A DNA stretch of 64,000 bases from DAORIO01 sp964384645 (GTDB lineage: Bacteria; Patescibacteriota; Minisyncoccia; Phycocordibacterales; UBA9973): NCBI GenBank assembly GCA_964384645.1, contig CAYLKL010000003.1, positions 19,720 to 83,719 on the forward strand, read 5' to 3'. Within the stretch, counting starts at the first letter, position 1. Each line of letters begins with the position of its first letter. The translations under genes and the position numbers were made by a program. Positions 7,366-14,664 of this stretch are shown here, one piece after another. The notes under the pieces are model-generated. The model searched no databases. It was not told where the DNA came from and saw only the letters and a program-made list of their open reading frames with translations.

Positions 7366-8106
7366 ATGTCAAAACTACAAAGAAATGCAGAAGCCCTCGC
7401 TGAATGGGCTCTTAAAATTGGAGCAATAAAAATAAACCCGAAAGATCCATTTAAGTGGGCTTCCGGCTGGAGAAGTCCAATTTATAATGACAATCGAATG
7501 TCGCTAGGCTATCCCGAGATGTTTCAAAGAGTCGTTGAGTCTTTTTCAGACCTTCTATCTGAAACTTTCCAAGGTGACTGGAAAAGAGAAATTGATGTAA
7601 TTATGGGAACATCTACGGCTGGAATCCCGCACGCGACTATTCTTGCTTATCTTCACGGACTTCCGTTTGGATACATAAGAGATAAAGCTAAAGACCACGG
7701 TCTGAAAAATCGGATAGAAGGAATAGATGTCGACAAAGATTTATCCGGCAAAAGAGTTTTGCTTATTGAAGACCTTATTTCAACTGGCGGAAGCAGTGTA
7801 AGCGCTGTGCAAGCAATAAGAAACGCCAATGGAAAAATCGATCATTGCATTTCAATTTTCAATTATGGTTTTCCAAAAGCCAAAGAAATGTTTGCCGGAA
7901 ATGCTTCATTTTCAAAAGATGGAGTAGAACGACTTTCTGAACCATGCCAGATTTATTCACTCTTGGATTACCCCACTCTTCTTGAGGTTGCTATCAAAGT
8001 AGATTACATAAGCGAAGAAGACAGGGCTATGCTTGATGAATGGAGTAAGGATCCGGAAAGCTGGAGTAATAACTGGAAATCTCAGAACGAGAAAGTTTCA
8101 GCGTAA
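7366..8106 (+). CDS. pyrE: Orotate phosphoribosyltransferase
   Basis: This 246-aa enzyme (from MSKLQRNAEAL) transfers ribose-5-phosphate from PRPP to orotate, giving OMP. The PRPP-binding signature VLLIEDLISTGGSS is clear, and the N-terminal KWASGWRSPIYNDNR segment matches the orotate side of the family. In-frame starts at 7309 and 7339 are possible; I prefer 7366 because its leader (TTCATTTAAAAACAAAAACT) matches the pyrF leader almost base for base. It is convergent with pyrF. Confidence 0.95.
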   Translation: MSKLQRNAEALAEWALKIGAIKINPKDPFKWASGWRSPIYNDNRMSLGYPEMFQRVVESFSDLLSETFQGDWKREIDVIMGTSTAGIPHATILAYLHGLPFGYIRDKAKDHGLKNRIEGIDVDKDLSGKRVLLIEDLISTGGSSVSAVQAIRNANGKIDHCISIFNYGFPKAKEMFAGNASFSKDGVERLSEPCQIYSLLDYPTLLEVAIKVDYISEEDRAMLDEWSKDPESWSNNWKSQNEKVSA

Positions 8107-8121
8107 GTTTTGAAATAAAAA

Positions 8122-8150
8122 CAGGGAGACACAAATGTGTCTCCCTTTTT
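8122..8150. terminator. Bidirectional terminator between pyrE and pyrF
   Basis: A perfect 10-bp stem (GGGAGACACA/TGTGTCTCCC) with a 2-base loop, Ts on the right and As on the left, can serve both convergent genes. Confidence 0.9.
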
Positions 8151-8162
8151 AATTTAAATTGA

Positions 8163-9041
8163 TTAGTGAATAGATTGAGCGCGTAGTTCCATAACTTCTT
8201 TACGATATTCTGTTATGAGATCATGGGTCTCTTGAGCTGCTTCTCTGATGTTGCCTTTTGTGAAAATTATTCCACTCGAGGAATTAATAATGACTCCTGT
8301 TCCAAAACGATCTAGTCCATTTTCCACCACCTGCTTAAGGCTTCCTCCTTGTGTGCCTACACCAGGAATAAGAATTGGAATATCCCCTATAATCTCCCGA
8401 ATTATTTGTAATTCTTCAGGATATGTTGCGCCGGCCACCAACAAACAATTACCATTTATGTTCCACTTATCACGCACGGTTTCTGCCACAACTTCAAAAA
8501 GTTTTTTGAATTGGGAATTACCAACCCTTACTTCTAAATCCTGAAATTCACCTGCTCCAGAATTAGAAGTCCGACAAAGCACAATTACGCCCTTATCTTT
8601 TTGGTCAAGAAATGGCTTCATGGCTTCGCTTCCAAGATACGGATGTACCGTAATAGCATCGGCTTCGAGTTCATCAAAAATTCCAGCAATATAGCCCATA
8701 TTGGTATTCCCAATATCAGCTCTCTTTCCGTCCAGAATAATTGGAACATCTGGTGCAACATCATCCAGATATGCTTTTGTTCCAAACAATGCGGCAATTC
8801 CAATTTCTCCGTGAGCTTCGTAAAAAGCAATATTCGGCTTATAGGCACAAACAAGATCTTTTGTTTGATCGATCACCATTTTATTGAATTCGATAATAGT
8901 ATCGAGTATTCGATGTCGGCTGTCTATAAATTTGTCGTGGATGAATTGGGGGATTTTTTTGTATTCAGAATCAAGCCCAACACATAAAAATTTATCTTCT
9001 GCCCATTTGGCGCGAAGCATTTCCATAAAGTTTCTTTCCAT
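8163..9041 (-). CDS. pyrF: Orotidine 5'-phosphate decarboxylase
   Basis: This 292-aa protein should decarboxylate OMP to UMP, the last de novo step. It has the LCVGLDSEYK opening, CAYKPNIAFYE, and the catalytic DxKxxD motif in PIILDGKRADIGNT. Length and the GLDS/DGKRADIG pattern fit the longer PyrF subfamily 2 better than the 230-aa E. coli type. It is encoded opposite to pyrDCE with its own strong promoter. With pyrC, pyrD and pyrE it gives the segment from carbamoyl-aspartate to UMP. Confidence 0.95.
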   Translation of the reverse strand: MERNFMEMLRAKWAEDKFLCVGLDSEYKKIPQFIHDKFIDSRHRILDTIIEFNKMVIDQTKDLVCAYKPNIAFYEAHGEIGIAALFGTKAYLDDVAPDVPIILDGKRADIGNTNMGYIAGIFDELEADAITVHPYLGSEAMKPFLDQKDKGVIVLCRTSNSGAGEFQDLEVRVGNSQFKKLFEVVAETVRDKWNINGNCLLVAGATYPEELQIIREIIGDIPILIPGVGTQGGSLKQVVENGLDRFGTGVIINSSSGIIFTKGNIREAAQETHDLITEYRKEVMELRAQSIH

Positions 9042-9071
9042 AATTTTTGTTTTTAAATGTGAATTTTCTTC

Positions 9072-9100
9072 AGATTAACCTTCTAGTTCAAGAATGTCAA
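9072..9100 (-). promoter_or_regulatory. Promoter of pyrF
   Basis: TTGACA (9095-9100), a 17-bp spacer and TAATCT (9072-9077) on the minus strand, 30 bases before ATG. Confidence 0.75.
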
Positions 9101-9102
9101 TC

Positions 9103-9130
9103 AAAAAAACCGCCCAATGGGCGGTTTTTT
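9103..9130 (-). terminator. Terminator after rplB
   Basis: AACCGCCC/GGGCGGTT stem with a 3-base loop and seven Ts on the minus strand; it ends the tuf-rplB transcript before the pyr block. Confidence 0.9.
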
Positions 9131-9134
9131 GTTC

Positions 9135-9977
9135 TTATTTCTTTCGTCGAGATTTTACTCTTCGTGTAACAATAAGCTTGTTTGAGTACTTCTTTGGAGT
9201 TCGTGTCTTTCTTCCTCCTGTAACCTTACCATGACGTGTTTTAGGGCGTCTTAGACCTCGTCCTTGTCGTCCTTCTCCTCCACCGTATGGGTGGTCAACA
9301 GGGTTCATGGCAGTACCTCGAACAGTTGGTCTAATACCAAGCCATCGTGAGCGTCCAGCCTTACCAAAATTCTTCAACTTGTGTTCTTCGTTTGAAACTG
9401 AACCAATAGTAGCCCAGCATTCTTCAGAAACTTTTCGAACTTCAGTTGATGGCATTTTGATTTGAGAATACCCAGCGTCGTTTGCAACAACTTGAGCGAA
9501 ACTTCCAGCAGAACGAACAAGCTTTGCGCCTCCGTTTGCTTTTAGTTCAATGTTGTAAACAAAAGTACCAGATGGAATTTTCTTCAAAGGAAGTCTGTTT
9601 CCGATCGTTACTGGTGCATCAGCTGAAACAATAAAAGTATCACCTACTTTTACGTTCTTCGAAGCAAGAACATATCTTCTTTCGCCGTCTTTATACAAAG
9701 CTCGAGCAATAAAAGATGATCTATTTGGATCGTATTCTACGTGTTCCACTTTAGCAGGGATATTTTTCTTGTCATACATGAAATCAACATCTCTGAAAAG
9801 TCTCTTATTTCCACCACCTTTGTGTTGAGTTGTAACACGACCAAGGTTATTTCTTCCAACACTTCTCTTTCTTCCATAAGTCAAAGACTTTAGAGGATCA
9901 TTCGTTGTGATTTGACCTCGATAGTTTACTGTTATCATCCCACGTCGTGATGGTGTTGTTGGTTTATACTTTTTCAT
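9135..9977 (-). CDS. rplB: Ribosomal protein L2
   Basis: L2 (280 aa) shows the full family pattern: KPTTPSRRGM start, GRNNLGRVTTQHKGGG, and the peptidyl-transferase-proximal VRGTAMNPVDHPYGGGEGR segment with its conserved His, then the basic KTRTPKKYSNK tail. In other bacteria rpsS follows directly; here a terminator and four pyr genes intervene. Confidence 0.98.
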   Translation of the reverse strand: MKKYKPTTPSRRGMITVNYRGQITTNDPLKSLTYGRKRSVGRNNLGRVTTQHKGGGNKRLFRDVDFMYDKKNIPAKVEHVEYDPNRSSFIARALYKDGERRYVLASKNVKVGDTFIVSADAPVTIGNRLPLKKIPSGTFVYNIELKANGGAKLVRSAGSFAQVVANDAGYSQIKMPSTEVRKVSEECWATIGSVSNEEHKLKNFGKAGRSRWLGIRPTVRGTAMNPVDHPYGGGEGRQGRGLRRPKTRHGKVTGGRKTRTPKKYSNKLIVTRRVKSRRKK

Positions 9978-9979
9978 AA

Positions 9980-10258
9980 TTAATAGATATTAATAGTCTC
10001 CCCTTTTTTAAGTGTTACGACCGCTTTTTTGCCTCCCTTTTTAACCCCTTTGATTCCTTTTCTAACAATCTTTTTTGGCTTTATATAAATTATTCCAACT
10101 TTCACTGGATTAACTTTATAAATTTCCTTGATTGATTTCATTATTTCAGTTTTTGTAGCATCACGTTCTACATCAAAAGTGTAAGTCGAATTCGAAGATG
10201 CCCGAACAGCTTTTTCAGTAACTCTAGGATTTTTGATTATTCTATGAATTGATTTCAT
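9980..10258 (-). CDS. rplW: Ribosomal protein L23
   Basis: The 92-aa L23 has IIKNPRVTEKA, YTFDVERDATKTEIMKSIKEIYKVNPVKV and the basic loop KPKKIVRKG. It lies at the exit tunnel and contributes to the trigger factor and SRP docking site. It is two bases from both rplD and rplB. Confidence 0.96.
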   Translation of the reverse strand: MKSIHRIIKNPRVTEKAVRASSNSTYTFDVERDATKTEIMKSIKEIYKVNPVKVGIIYIKPKKIVRKGIKGVKKGGKKAVVTLKKGETINIY

Positions 10259-10259
10259 G

Positions 10260-10940
10260 TTATTTCTTTCTTGGCTTCTTTGTAATTCGACCTGCTAACA
10301 CCTTATCAGCTTCTTCTGGATTTACCAAAACCACATTCTTGTGATCCAAGATATCCAAAATACTAGCTTGAGATACAGGCATAACATCTATTTTTGGAAG
10401 ATTTTTGAATGCACGAACCATTTCTCTGTCGATTTTTGGAGTCAAAAATAGTGTACTTGTAGGATTCTTTCGAGACAATGTTTCAAAACCTTCAACTTTT
10501 GCAAGTCCGATCATTACGTCTTTTGCAAGTTTAGTTTTTGATTCTTTCAGTGTCACAGAATCTACAAAAAGCATTCTTCCTTCCTTTAATTTTTCTGACA
10601 TTACCATAGTAAATACAACCTTAAGCATGTTTGCATTTACTTTTCTGTCATAATTTTTTTCACTTGTTGGTCCATGAGTAATACCTCCACCAACCCAAAT
10701 TGGAGATCGAGACGAACCGTGTCGAGCGCGTCCAGTACCTTTTTGTTTCCAAGGTTTTTTTCCACCACCACGAACTTCACTTCGATCTTTTACGTTTGCA
10801 GTTCCCTTTCGTGCTCGAAGTCGAAGAGATGTCATTGTTTGATGAACCGCATCTTTATTGGCTTTTACACCGAAAACATTATCTGAAATTTCGATATCTT
10901 TAACCTTCTTTCCTTCTTGATTGTATAAAGCTGTTTTCAT
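10260..10940 (-). CDS. rplD: Ribosomal protein L4
   Basis: L4 (226 aa from MKTALYNQEG) has the tunnel-loop signature RGGGKKPWKQKGTGRARHGSSRSPIWVGGG and a C-terminal Rossmann-like domain ending near RITKKPRKK. An upstream open stretch to 11030 overlaps rplC and is not used. In E. coli L4 also regulates its own operon; no clear equivalent can be proven here, though a hairpin lies in the gap ahead of rplC. Confidence 0.96.
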   Translation of the reverse strand: MKTALYNQEGKKVKDIEISDNVFGVKANKDAVHQTMTSLRLRARKGTANVKDRSEVRGGGKKPWKQKGTGRARHGSSRSPIWVGGGITHGPTSEKNYDRKVNANMLKVVFTMVMSEKLKEGRMLFVDSVTLKESKTKLAKDVMIGLAKVEGFETLSRKNPTSTLFLTPKIDREMVRAFKNLPKIDVMPVSQASILDILDHKNVVLVNPEEADKVLAGRITKKPRKK

Positions 10941-10941
10941 A

Positions 10942-11559
10942 TTATTTTGATTCAATCTTAACAAGTGTTCCTCTTCGACCTGGTACTGCACCTGAAACAA
11001 GGATTTGATTTGTATCCTTATCAACAGCAAGTACCTTTAAATTTTTTACAGTCACAGTATCTCCACCAGTTCTTCCGGCCATTCTCATACCCTTTGGAAC
11101 TCGTGTTCTAAGACCTCCTCCGATAGATCCAGCTTCACGTTCTGAGTGTTTTTGTCCGTGTGAACGTGGACCTCCTTTGAAGTTATATCTTTTTACAACA
11201 CCTTGAAATCCTTTTGACTTCGAAACTGAAGTAACTGTAACTTTATCTCCTGGTGTAAAATTGTCTACAGTAACAGCCACACCCACAGAGCTTTCCCCTA
11301 AATCTTTTTCGTCTACTCGAAATTCGCGTAGGTATCTGAAGTTTCCAAGATCTTTAAGTGCGCCTTTTCTTGGCTTACTCATAAGAGCTTCTCTTTGAAC
11401 TCCAAACCCCATTTGCACAGCAGAATAACCATCCTTGTCTTTCGACATAATCTTGGTCACAGTAGCTGGTCCTGCGACAATAACAGTCGCTGGATACGCT
11501 CTTCCGTCTTCAGAAAAAAACTGAGTCATATTTAGTTTTGTTCCAAGAATTTTTTTCAT
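10942..11559 (-). CDS. rplC: Ribosomal protein L3
   Basis: L3 (205 aa, start MKKILGTKLNMTQFF) has the conserved SKSKGFQGVVKRYNFKGGPRSHG loop with HSEREAGSIGGG and MAGRTGGDTVTVKNL. It reaches toward the peptidyl transferase centre. Start codons six codons upstream are possible but less like the family. A 128-base gap with a folded element separates it from rpsJ. Confidence 0.96.
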   Translation of the reverse strand: MKKILGTKLNMTQFFSEDGRAYPATVIVAGPATVTKIMSKDKDGYSAVQMGFGVQREALMSKPRKGALKDLGNFRYLREFRVDEKDLGESSVGVAVTVDNFTPGDKVTVTSVSKSKGFQGVVKRYNFKGGPRSHGQKHSEREAGSIGGGLRTRVPKGMRMAGRTGGDTVTVKNLKVLAVDKDTNQILVSGAVPGRRGTLVKIESK

Positions 11560-11585
11560 AATTTTGTTTATACACATACAGAAAT

Positions 11586-11620
11586 AGTGGCTGTGCAGTG
11601 TTTAACTACAACAGTCCACT
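11586..11620 (-). promoter_or_regulatory. Possible structured leader between rpsJ and rplC
   Basis: Complementary arms AGTGG-CTGT and ACAG-T-CCACT (11586-11594 with 11611-11620, one bulged base) can form a 9-bp stem in the only sizeable gap of the tuf-rplB operon. It could be a ribosomal-protein leader or an RNA-processing site. No promoter is convincing here. Confidence 0.35.
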
Positions 11621-11687
11621 TAATTTCCGTGTCCATTTCGTGGTTTATCTTTTTTCTTTGTTTAAAGTCCGAGTCTGATTAACAGAT

Positions 11688-12068
11688 TTACATCATCTTA
11701 ACATCAACATCAACACCAGATGGAAGAGATAGGTTTGTCAAAGCTTCAATAGTTTTCGGTCCTGGATTTATGATATCTATTAGTCGCTTGTGCATTCTGA
11801 TCTCGAATTGCTCTCTAGTATTTTTGTAAATAAACGGCGATCGATTGACAGTGTACTTCTTTATTTCAGTCGGCAATGGAGTTGGGCCCATTATTTTTGC
11901 ATCATGGCGCAAAGCAGTATCAATGATTTGCTTTACAGACGCATCAAGAATTTTATTCTCGTACGCCCTAACTCTTACCCTAAGTCTAACAACCTCCTTG
12001 TCTTCTGAAGTCTTTGTTACCTTTTTCTTAGGTGCAGTCTTTGTCTTTTTTTCTTTTGCCTCTGACAT
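11688..12068 (-). CDS. rpsJ: Ribosomal protein S10 with N-terminal extension
   Basis: The S10 core (VVRLRVRVRAYENKILDASVKQI, GPTPLPTEIKKYTVNRSPF, EIRMHKRLIDI, LPSGVDVDVKM) begins near residue 26 of 126. The preceding 25 residues, rich in Lys, Thr and Glu, are additional to the usual length of about 102 residues. It lies seven bases after tuf, and S10 is also the NusE antitermination partner of NusA (encoded at 52234-53508). Confidence 0.96.
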   Translation of the reverse strand: MSEAKEKKTKTAPKKKVTKTSEDKEVVRLRVRVRAYENKILDASVKQIIDTALRHDAKIMGPTPLPTEIKKYTVNRSPFIYKNTREQFEIRMHKRLIDIINPGPKTIEALTNLSLPSGVDVDVKMM

Positions 12069-12075
12069 GAATTTT

Positions 12076-13263
12076 TTATTTAATAACTTTAGTTACAACT
12101 CCAGCTCCAACAGTTTTACCTCCTTCTCGGATAGCAAATCTTTGTTGATCTTCAAGTGCAACAGGGGTAATAAGCTTAACTTTAAAAGTAATTGTGTCTC
12201 CTGGCATAACCATTTCCTTTCCTTCTGGAAGGGTAACTTCTCCTGTTACGTCAGTTGTTCTGATGTAGAACTGAGGCTTATAACCTTTAAAGAAAGGTGT
12301 GTGACGACCTCCTTCTTCTTTTTTCAAAATGTAAACTTCTGATTCGAATTCATCGTGTGGAGTAACTGAAGCTGGCTTTGCCAAAACTTGTCCTCGTGTG
12401 ATGTCTTCTTTCTTAACTCCTCGTAGAAGAATACCGGCGTTGTCTCCGGCCATACCTACATGTAGAGACTTGTTGAACATTTCAATACCAGTAACTGTAG
12501 TTTTTACAGTGTCCTTAATACCGATAATTTCAATTTCTTCTCCAACCTTTACAACACCTCTTTCAATTTTACCTGTAACAACAGTTCCTCTTCCTTCGAT
12601 AGAGAAAATGTCTTCAACTGGCATAAGGAAAGGCTTTGTAACGTCTCTCTCTGGTACTGGGATGTAAGTATCTAGCGCTTCTGTAAGTTCTAGAACTTTC
12701 TTTGCCCATTCGTCGTCCATTGAAGATGCTTCAAGAGCTTTTAGTCCTGAACCTCTTATAACTGGACAATCCTTATCAAAACCTTGCTTTTCAAGGATTT
12801 CTCGGATTTCTTCTTCAACTAGATCGATAAGATCTTTGTCTTCAACCATGTCGCACTTGTTTAGGAAAACGATGATCTTTGGCACTCCAACTTGTTTTGC
12901 CAAAAGAACGTGTTCTCTTGTTTGTGGCATAGCTCCATCAGTTGCTGCAACTACTAGAATTGCACCGTCCATTTGAGCTGCACCTGTGATCATGTTCTTG
13001 ATGTAGTCAGCGTGACCTGGAGCATCAATGTGAGCATAGTGACGAGCTGAAGTTTCATACTCGTTGTGCGAAATGTTAATAGTAATACCTCGCTCCTTTT
13101 CTTCTGGAGCGTTGTCGATATCACCGATTCCCTTCATTTTAACAGTCTGTCCAGACATGTTAAGAACGTGCAGGATCGCTGCAGTTAGGGTAGTTTTTCC
13201 GTGGTCAACGTGACCAATTGTTCCCACGTTTACGTGAGGCTTGTCTCTTTTAAAATCTGCCAT
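12076..13263 (-). CDS. tuf: Elongation factor Tu
   Basis: EF-Tu (395 aa) carries all GTPase motifs: GHVDHGKTT (G1), the RGITI switch I Thr, DAPGH (G3), NKCDMV (G4) and the GSGLKALE region (G5), then domains II and III with GRGTVVTGKIERG and the GGRHTPFFKGYKPQFYIRT aminoacyl-tRNA-binding face. It opens the tuf-rpsJ-rplC-rplD-rplW-rplB operon. A promoter with a hairpin and seven Ts right at the expected transcript start lies about 130 bases upstream. Confidence 0.98.
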   Translation of the reverse strand: MADFKRDKPHVNVGTIGHVDHGKTTLTAAILHVLNMSGQTVKMKGIGDIDNAPEEKERGITINISHNEYETSARHYAHIDAPGHADYIKNMITGAAQMDGAILVVAATDGAMPQTREHVLLAKQVGVPKIIVFLNKCDMVEDKDLIDLVEEEIREILEKQGFDKDCPVIRGSGLKALEASSMDDEWAKKVLELTEALDTYIPVPERDVTKPFLMPVEDIFSIEGRGTVVTGKIERGVVKVGEEIEIIGIKDTVKTTVTGIEMFNKSLHVGMAGDNAGILLRGVKKEDITRGQVLAKPASVTPHDEFESEVYILKKEEGGRHTPFFKGYKPQFYIRTTDVTGEVTLPEGKEMVMPGDTITFKVKLITPVALEDQQRFAIREGGKTVGAGVVTKVIK

Positions 13264-13370
13264 AATTATTCTAAATTGGTTGCAACGCTTTTATACGTGC
13301 AACATATTAGCTGGTAATAGTAACCGCAATGATTTTTTGACCAAAAATCAAGTTTTGAGGATTTTTACAA

Positions 13371-13398
13371 TAAAAAAAGCCCCAATGAGCGATTGGAG
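13371..13398 (-). promoter_or_regulatory. Promoter-proximal hairpin and T run upstream of tuf
   Basis: On the minus strand, CTCCAAT pairs with ATTGGGG (one G-U) around a 5-base loop, followed by GC and seven Ts (13372-13378). It has the form of an intrinsic terminator but begins at about +1 of the tuf promoter. It could be an attenuator or a 5'-stabilising hairpin. Confidence 0.55.
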
Positions 13399-13400
13399 GT

Positions 13401-13430
13401 ATATTAGCAGAAATGTTTATACTGTGTCAA
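13401..13430 (-). promoter_or_regulatory. Promoter of the tuf operon
   Basis: TTGACA (13425-13430), an 18-bp spacer and TAATAT (13401-13406) on the minus strand. The spacer shares GTAT and TTTCTGC with the rpsS promoter. Confidence 0.75.
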
Positions 13431-13440
13431 ATTCCCTTTT

Positions 13441-13465
13441 ACCCCTTTTTACCGGAAAAAGGGGT
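13441..13465. repeat. 10-bp perfect hairpin
   Basis: ACCCCTTTTT and AAAAAGGGGT face each other across five bases. It lies just upstream of the tuf promoter, on the tuf side of the larger 13476-13615 inverted repeat. No coding sequence is seen in this 13264-13685 gap. Confidence 0.6.
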
Positions 13466-13475
13466 GCAAAACCTC

Positions 13476-13615
13476 TCGCCGCATAAAGTTTTATTATGTT
13501 CACGTAATTCGTCTTCGCAAAAACTTTAAACTCTCCTTCGGCAAGCCCAAGATCAAACAGAAAAGTTTTAGTCTTCGGACTGATTGGTTCACATATATAA
13601 AACTTTATGCGGCGA
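13476..13615. repeat. 140-bp non-coding element bounded by 19-bp perfect inverted repeats
   Basis: The arms 13476-13494 and 13597-13615 are exact reverse complements (TCGCCGCATAAAGTTTTAT on the left). Inside there is an AGTC-TTCG-GACT UUCG-type tetraloop hairpin (13570-13581). It has no open reading frame and lies between the SDR gene terminator and the tuf promoter. It could be a MITE-like remnant or a structured RNA. No convincing target-site duplication is visible. Confidence 0.55.
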
Positions 13616-13643
13616 AGGACGACAAAACTTCTTAAGATAAAAT

Positions 13644-13669
13644 AAAAAACTCTCCGAAGGAGAGCTTTT
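13644..13669 (-). terminator. Terminator of the SDR gene
   Basis: CTCTCC/GGAGAG stem with a 3-base loop and six Ts on the minus strand, just after the 13686 stop. Confidence 0.85.
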
Positions 13670-13685
13670 GTGACAATTTAGCTTT

Positions 13686-14417
13686 TTAGTCGGCTTTTAG
13701 TCCCACAGTTGTGATTACTTCATAGGCGAAATCTTCCGGGGTTTGAATTTCATCCCAAGGAGGATTTTCTCCAATGGTAATTTCATTGAATTGTTTATGG
13801 GCCAAAGGACTGTTTATAAGTCCCGGTTCAAAAAGATAGACTTCTTCAAAAATCCCCTCTTCCTTTAAATCTTTAGCTAATTTGGCAACTGCTTTCATAG
13901 AAGCAATATATCCCTCTTCTTTGTAGCCAGTCTTAAGATTAAGCCTTCTAGGGTCATCTTCAGCAAAATTTGCAGCATGAGAACCAATTAAAATAACTTT
14001 TGTCTTCTTATTAATGTTTTTTGGAAGCTTTTTAAGAGATTCAATTACAGCAACTTTAGTCTTAAAGTTTGCATTCATGAGATCATTGGCTACTTGCTCT
14101 GCAGTTTTTGGATTTTCCATTCGCTTGTCGTTATCCCATTCAAAACTCCCCGCAGCCAAATCTACTGCATCAAAATAAACATCAACGGCCGACATGTTAA
14201 AAATAAACACATTAACAGAATTTGAATCCTCCAAATCAAATCCATCATACAAATACACTCGTAAATCGCGCTTACCATCTACCTTAAACATTTCTTCTGC
14301 CTTCTTTATATCTCTAACCATGGCGTAGACTTCATAGCCAAGTCTAAGAAATTTTTGAGCAATTTCGAAGCCGACACTACCTGTTACTCCTCCCACTAAT
14401 GCTTTTTTAGTTTCCAT
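13686..14417 (-). CDS. SDR-family NAD(P)-binding protein, atypical active site
   Basis: This 243-aa Rossmann-fold protein has an N-terminal GGVTGSVGFEIA dinucleotide loop and a VILIGSHAA strand with the expected Ser. The following Tyr/Lys region reads GYIASMKAV, which places Lys five rather than four residues after Tyr, so the standard YxxxK is shifted. It resembles short-chain dehydrogenases or nucleoside-sugar epimerases; the substrate is unknown. It stands alone with its own terminator between fusA and tuf, genes that are usually adjacent. Confidence 0.75.
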   Translation of the reverse strand: METKKALVGGVTGSVGFEIAQKFLRLGYEVYAMVRDIKKAEEMFKVDGKRDLRVYLYDGFDLEDSNSVNVFIFNMSAVDVYFDAVDLAAGSFEWDNDKRMENPKTAEQVANDLMNANFKTKVAVIESLKKLPKNINKKTKVILIGSHAANFAEDDPRRLNLKTGYKEEGYIASMKAVAKLAKDLKEEGIFEEVYLFEPGLINSPLAHKQFNEITIGENPPWDEIQTPEDFAYEVITTVGLKAD

Positions 14418-14467
14418 AAGTTCATATTTTATAACAGATTATCATTTTTGGCGAAAAAGACTAGGAG

Positions 14468-14495
14468 TTGATTTATTTTTAATAAGGAATAAAAT
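14468..14495 (+). promoter_or_regulatory. Promoter of the 21-aa peptide gene
   Basis: TTGATT (14468-14473), a 16-bp spacer and TAAAAT (14490-14495), 40 bases before ATG. The leader carries the CTAAAAACTAAAAAAC motif. Confidence 0.55.
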
Positions 14496-14534
14496 AAAAA
14501 TCAAGAAATACTGGAACCTAAAAACTAAAAAACC

Positions 14535-14600
14535 ATGCGCACAAAATTCAAAACCATCGTTGCTGTAATAATTATCGCAGTAACACTAGCGTTAATTTAG
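14535..14600 (+). CDS. 21-residue hydrophobic peptide
   Basis: The reading frame encodes MRTKFKTIVAVIIIAVTLAL plus one more residue: a basic N-terminus followed by a single membrane-spanning stretch. It has a promoter, the window's common A-rich leader and a shared terminator, which argues for real expression. Such a peptide could be a small membrane protein or a type I toxin, but no antisense RNA was identified. Function unknown. Confidence 0.5.
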   Translation: MRTKFKTIVAVIIIAVTLALI

Positions 14601-14624
14601 TAAAAAACAAAAACTCTGATAAAC

Positions 14625-14654
14625 AAAAAACCGCTCATATAGAGCGGTTTTTTT
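14625..14654. terminator. Bidirectional terminator between the 21-aa peptide gene and fusA
   Basis: CCGCTC/GAGCGG stem (14631-14647) with a 5-base loop, flanked by As and Ts, so it can end both converging transcripts. Confidence 0.9.
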
Positions 14655-14664
14655 ATTTAGAAAA

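Noticed and set aside
13476..13615. Inverted repeat as a classical insertion sequence
   Set aside because: No transposase frame and no convincing target-site duplication.
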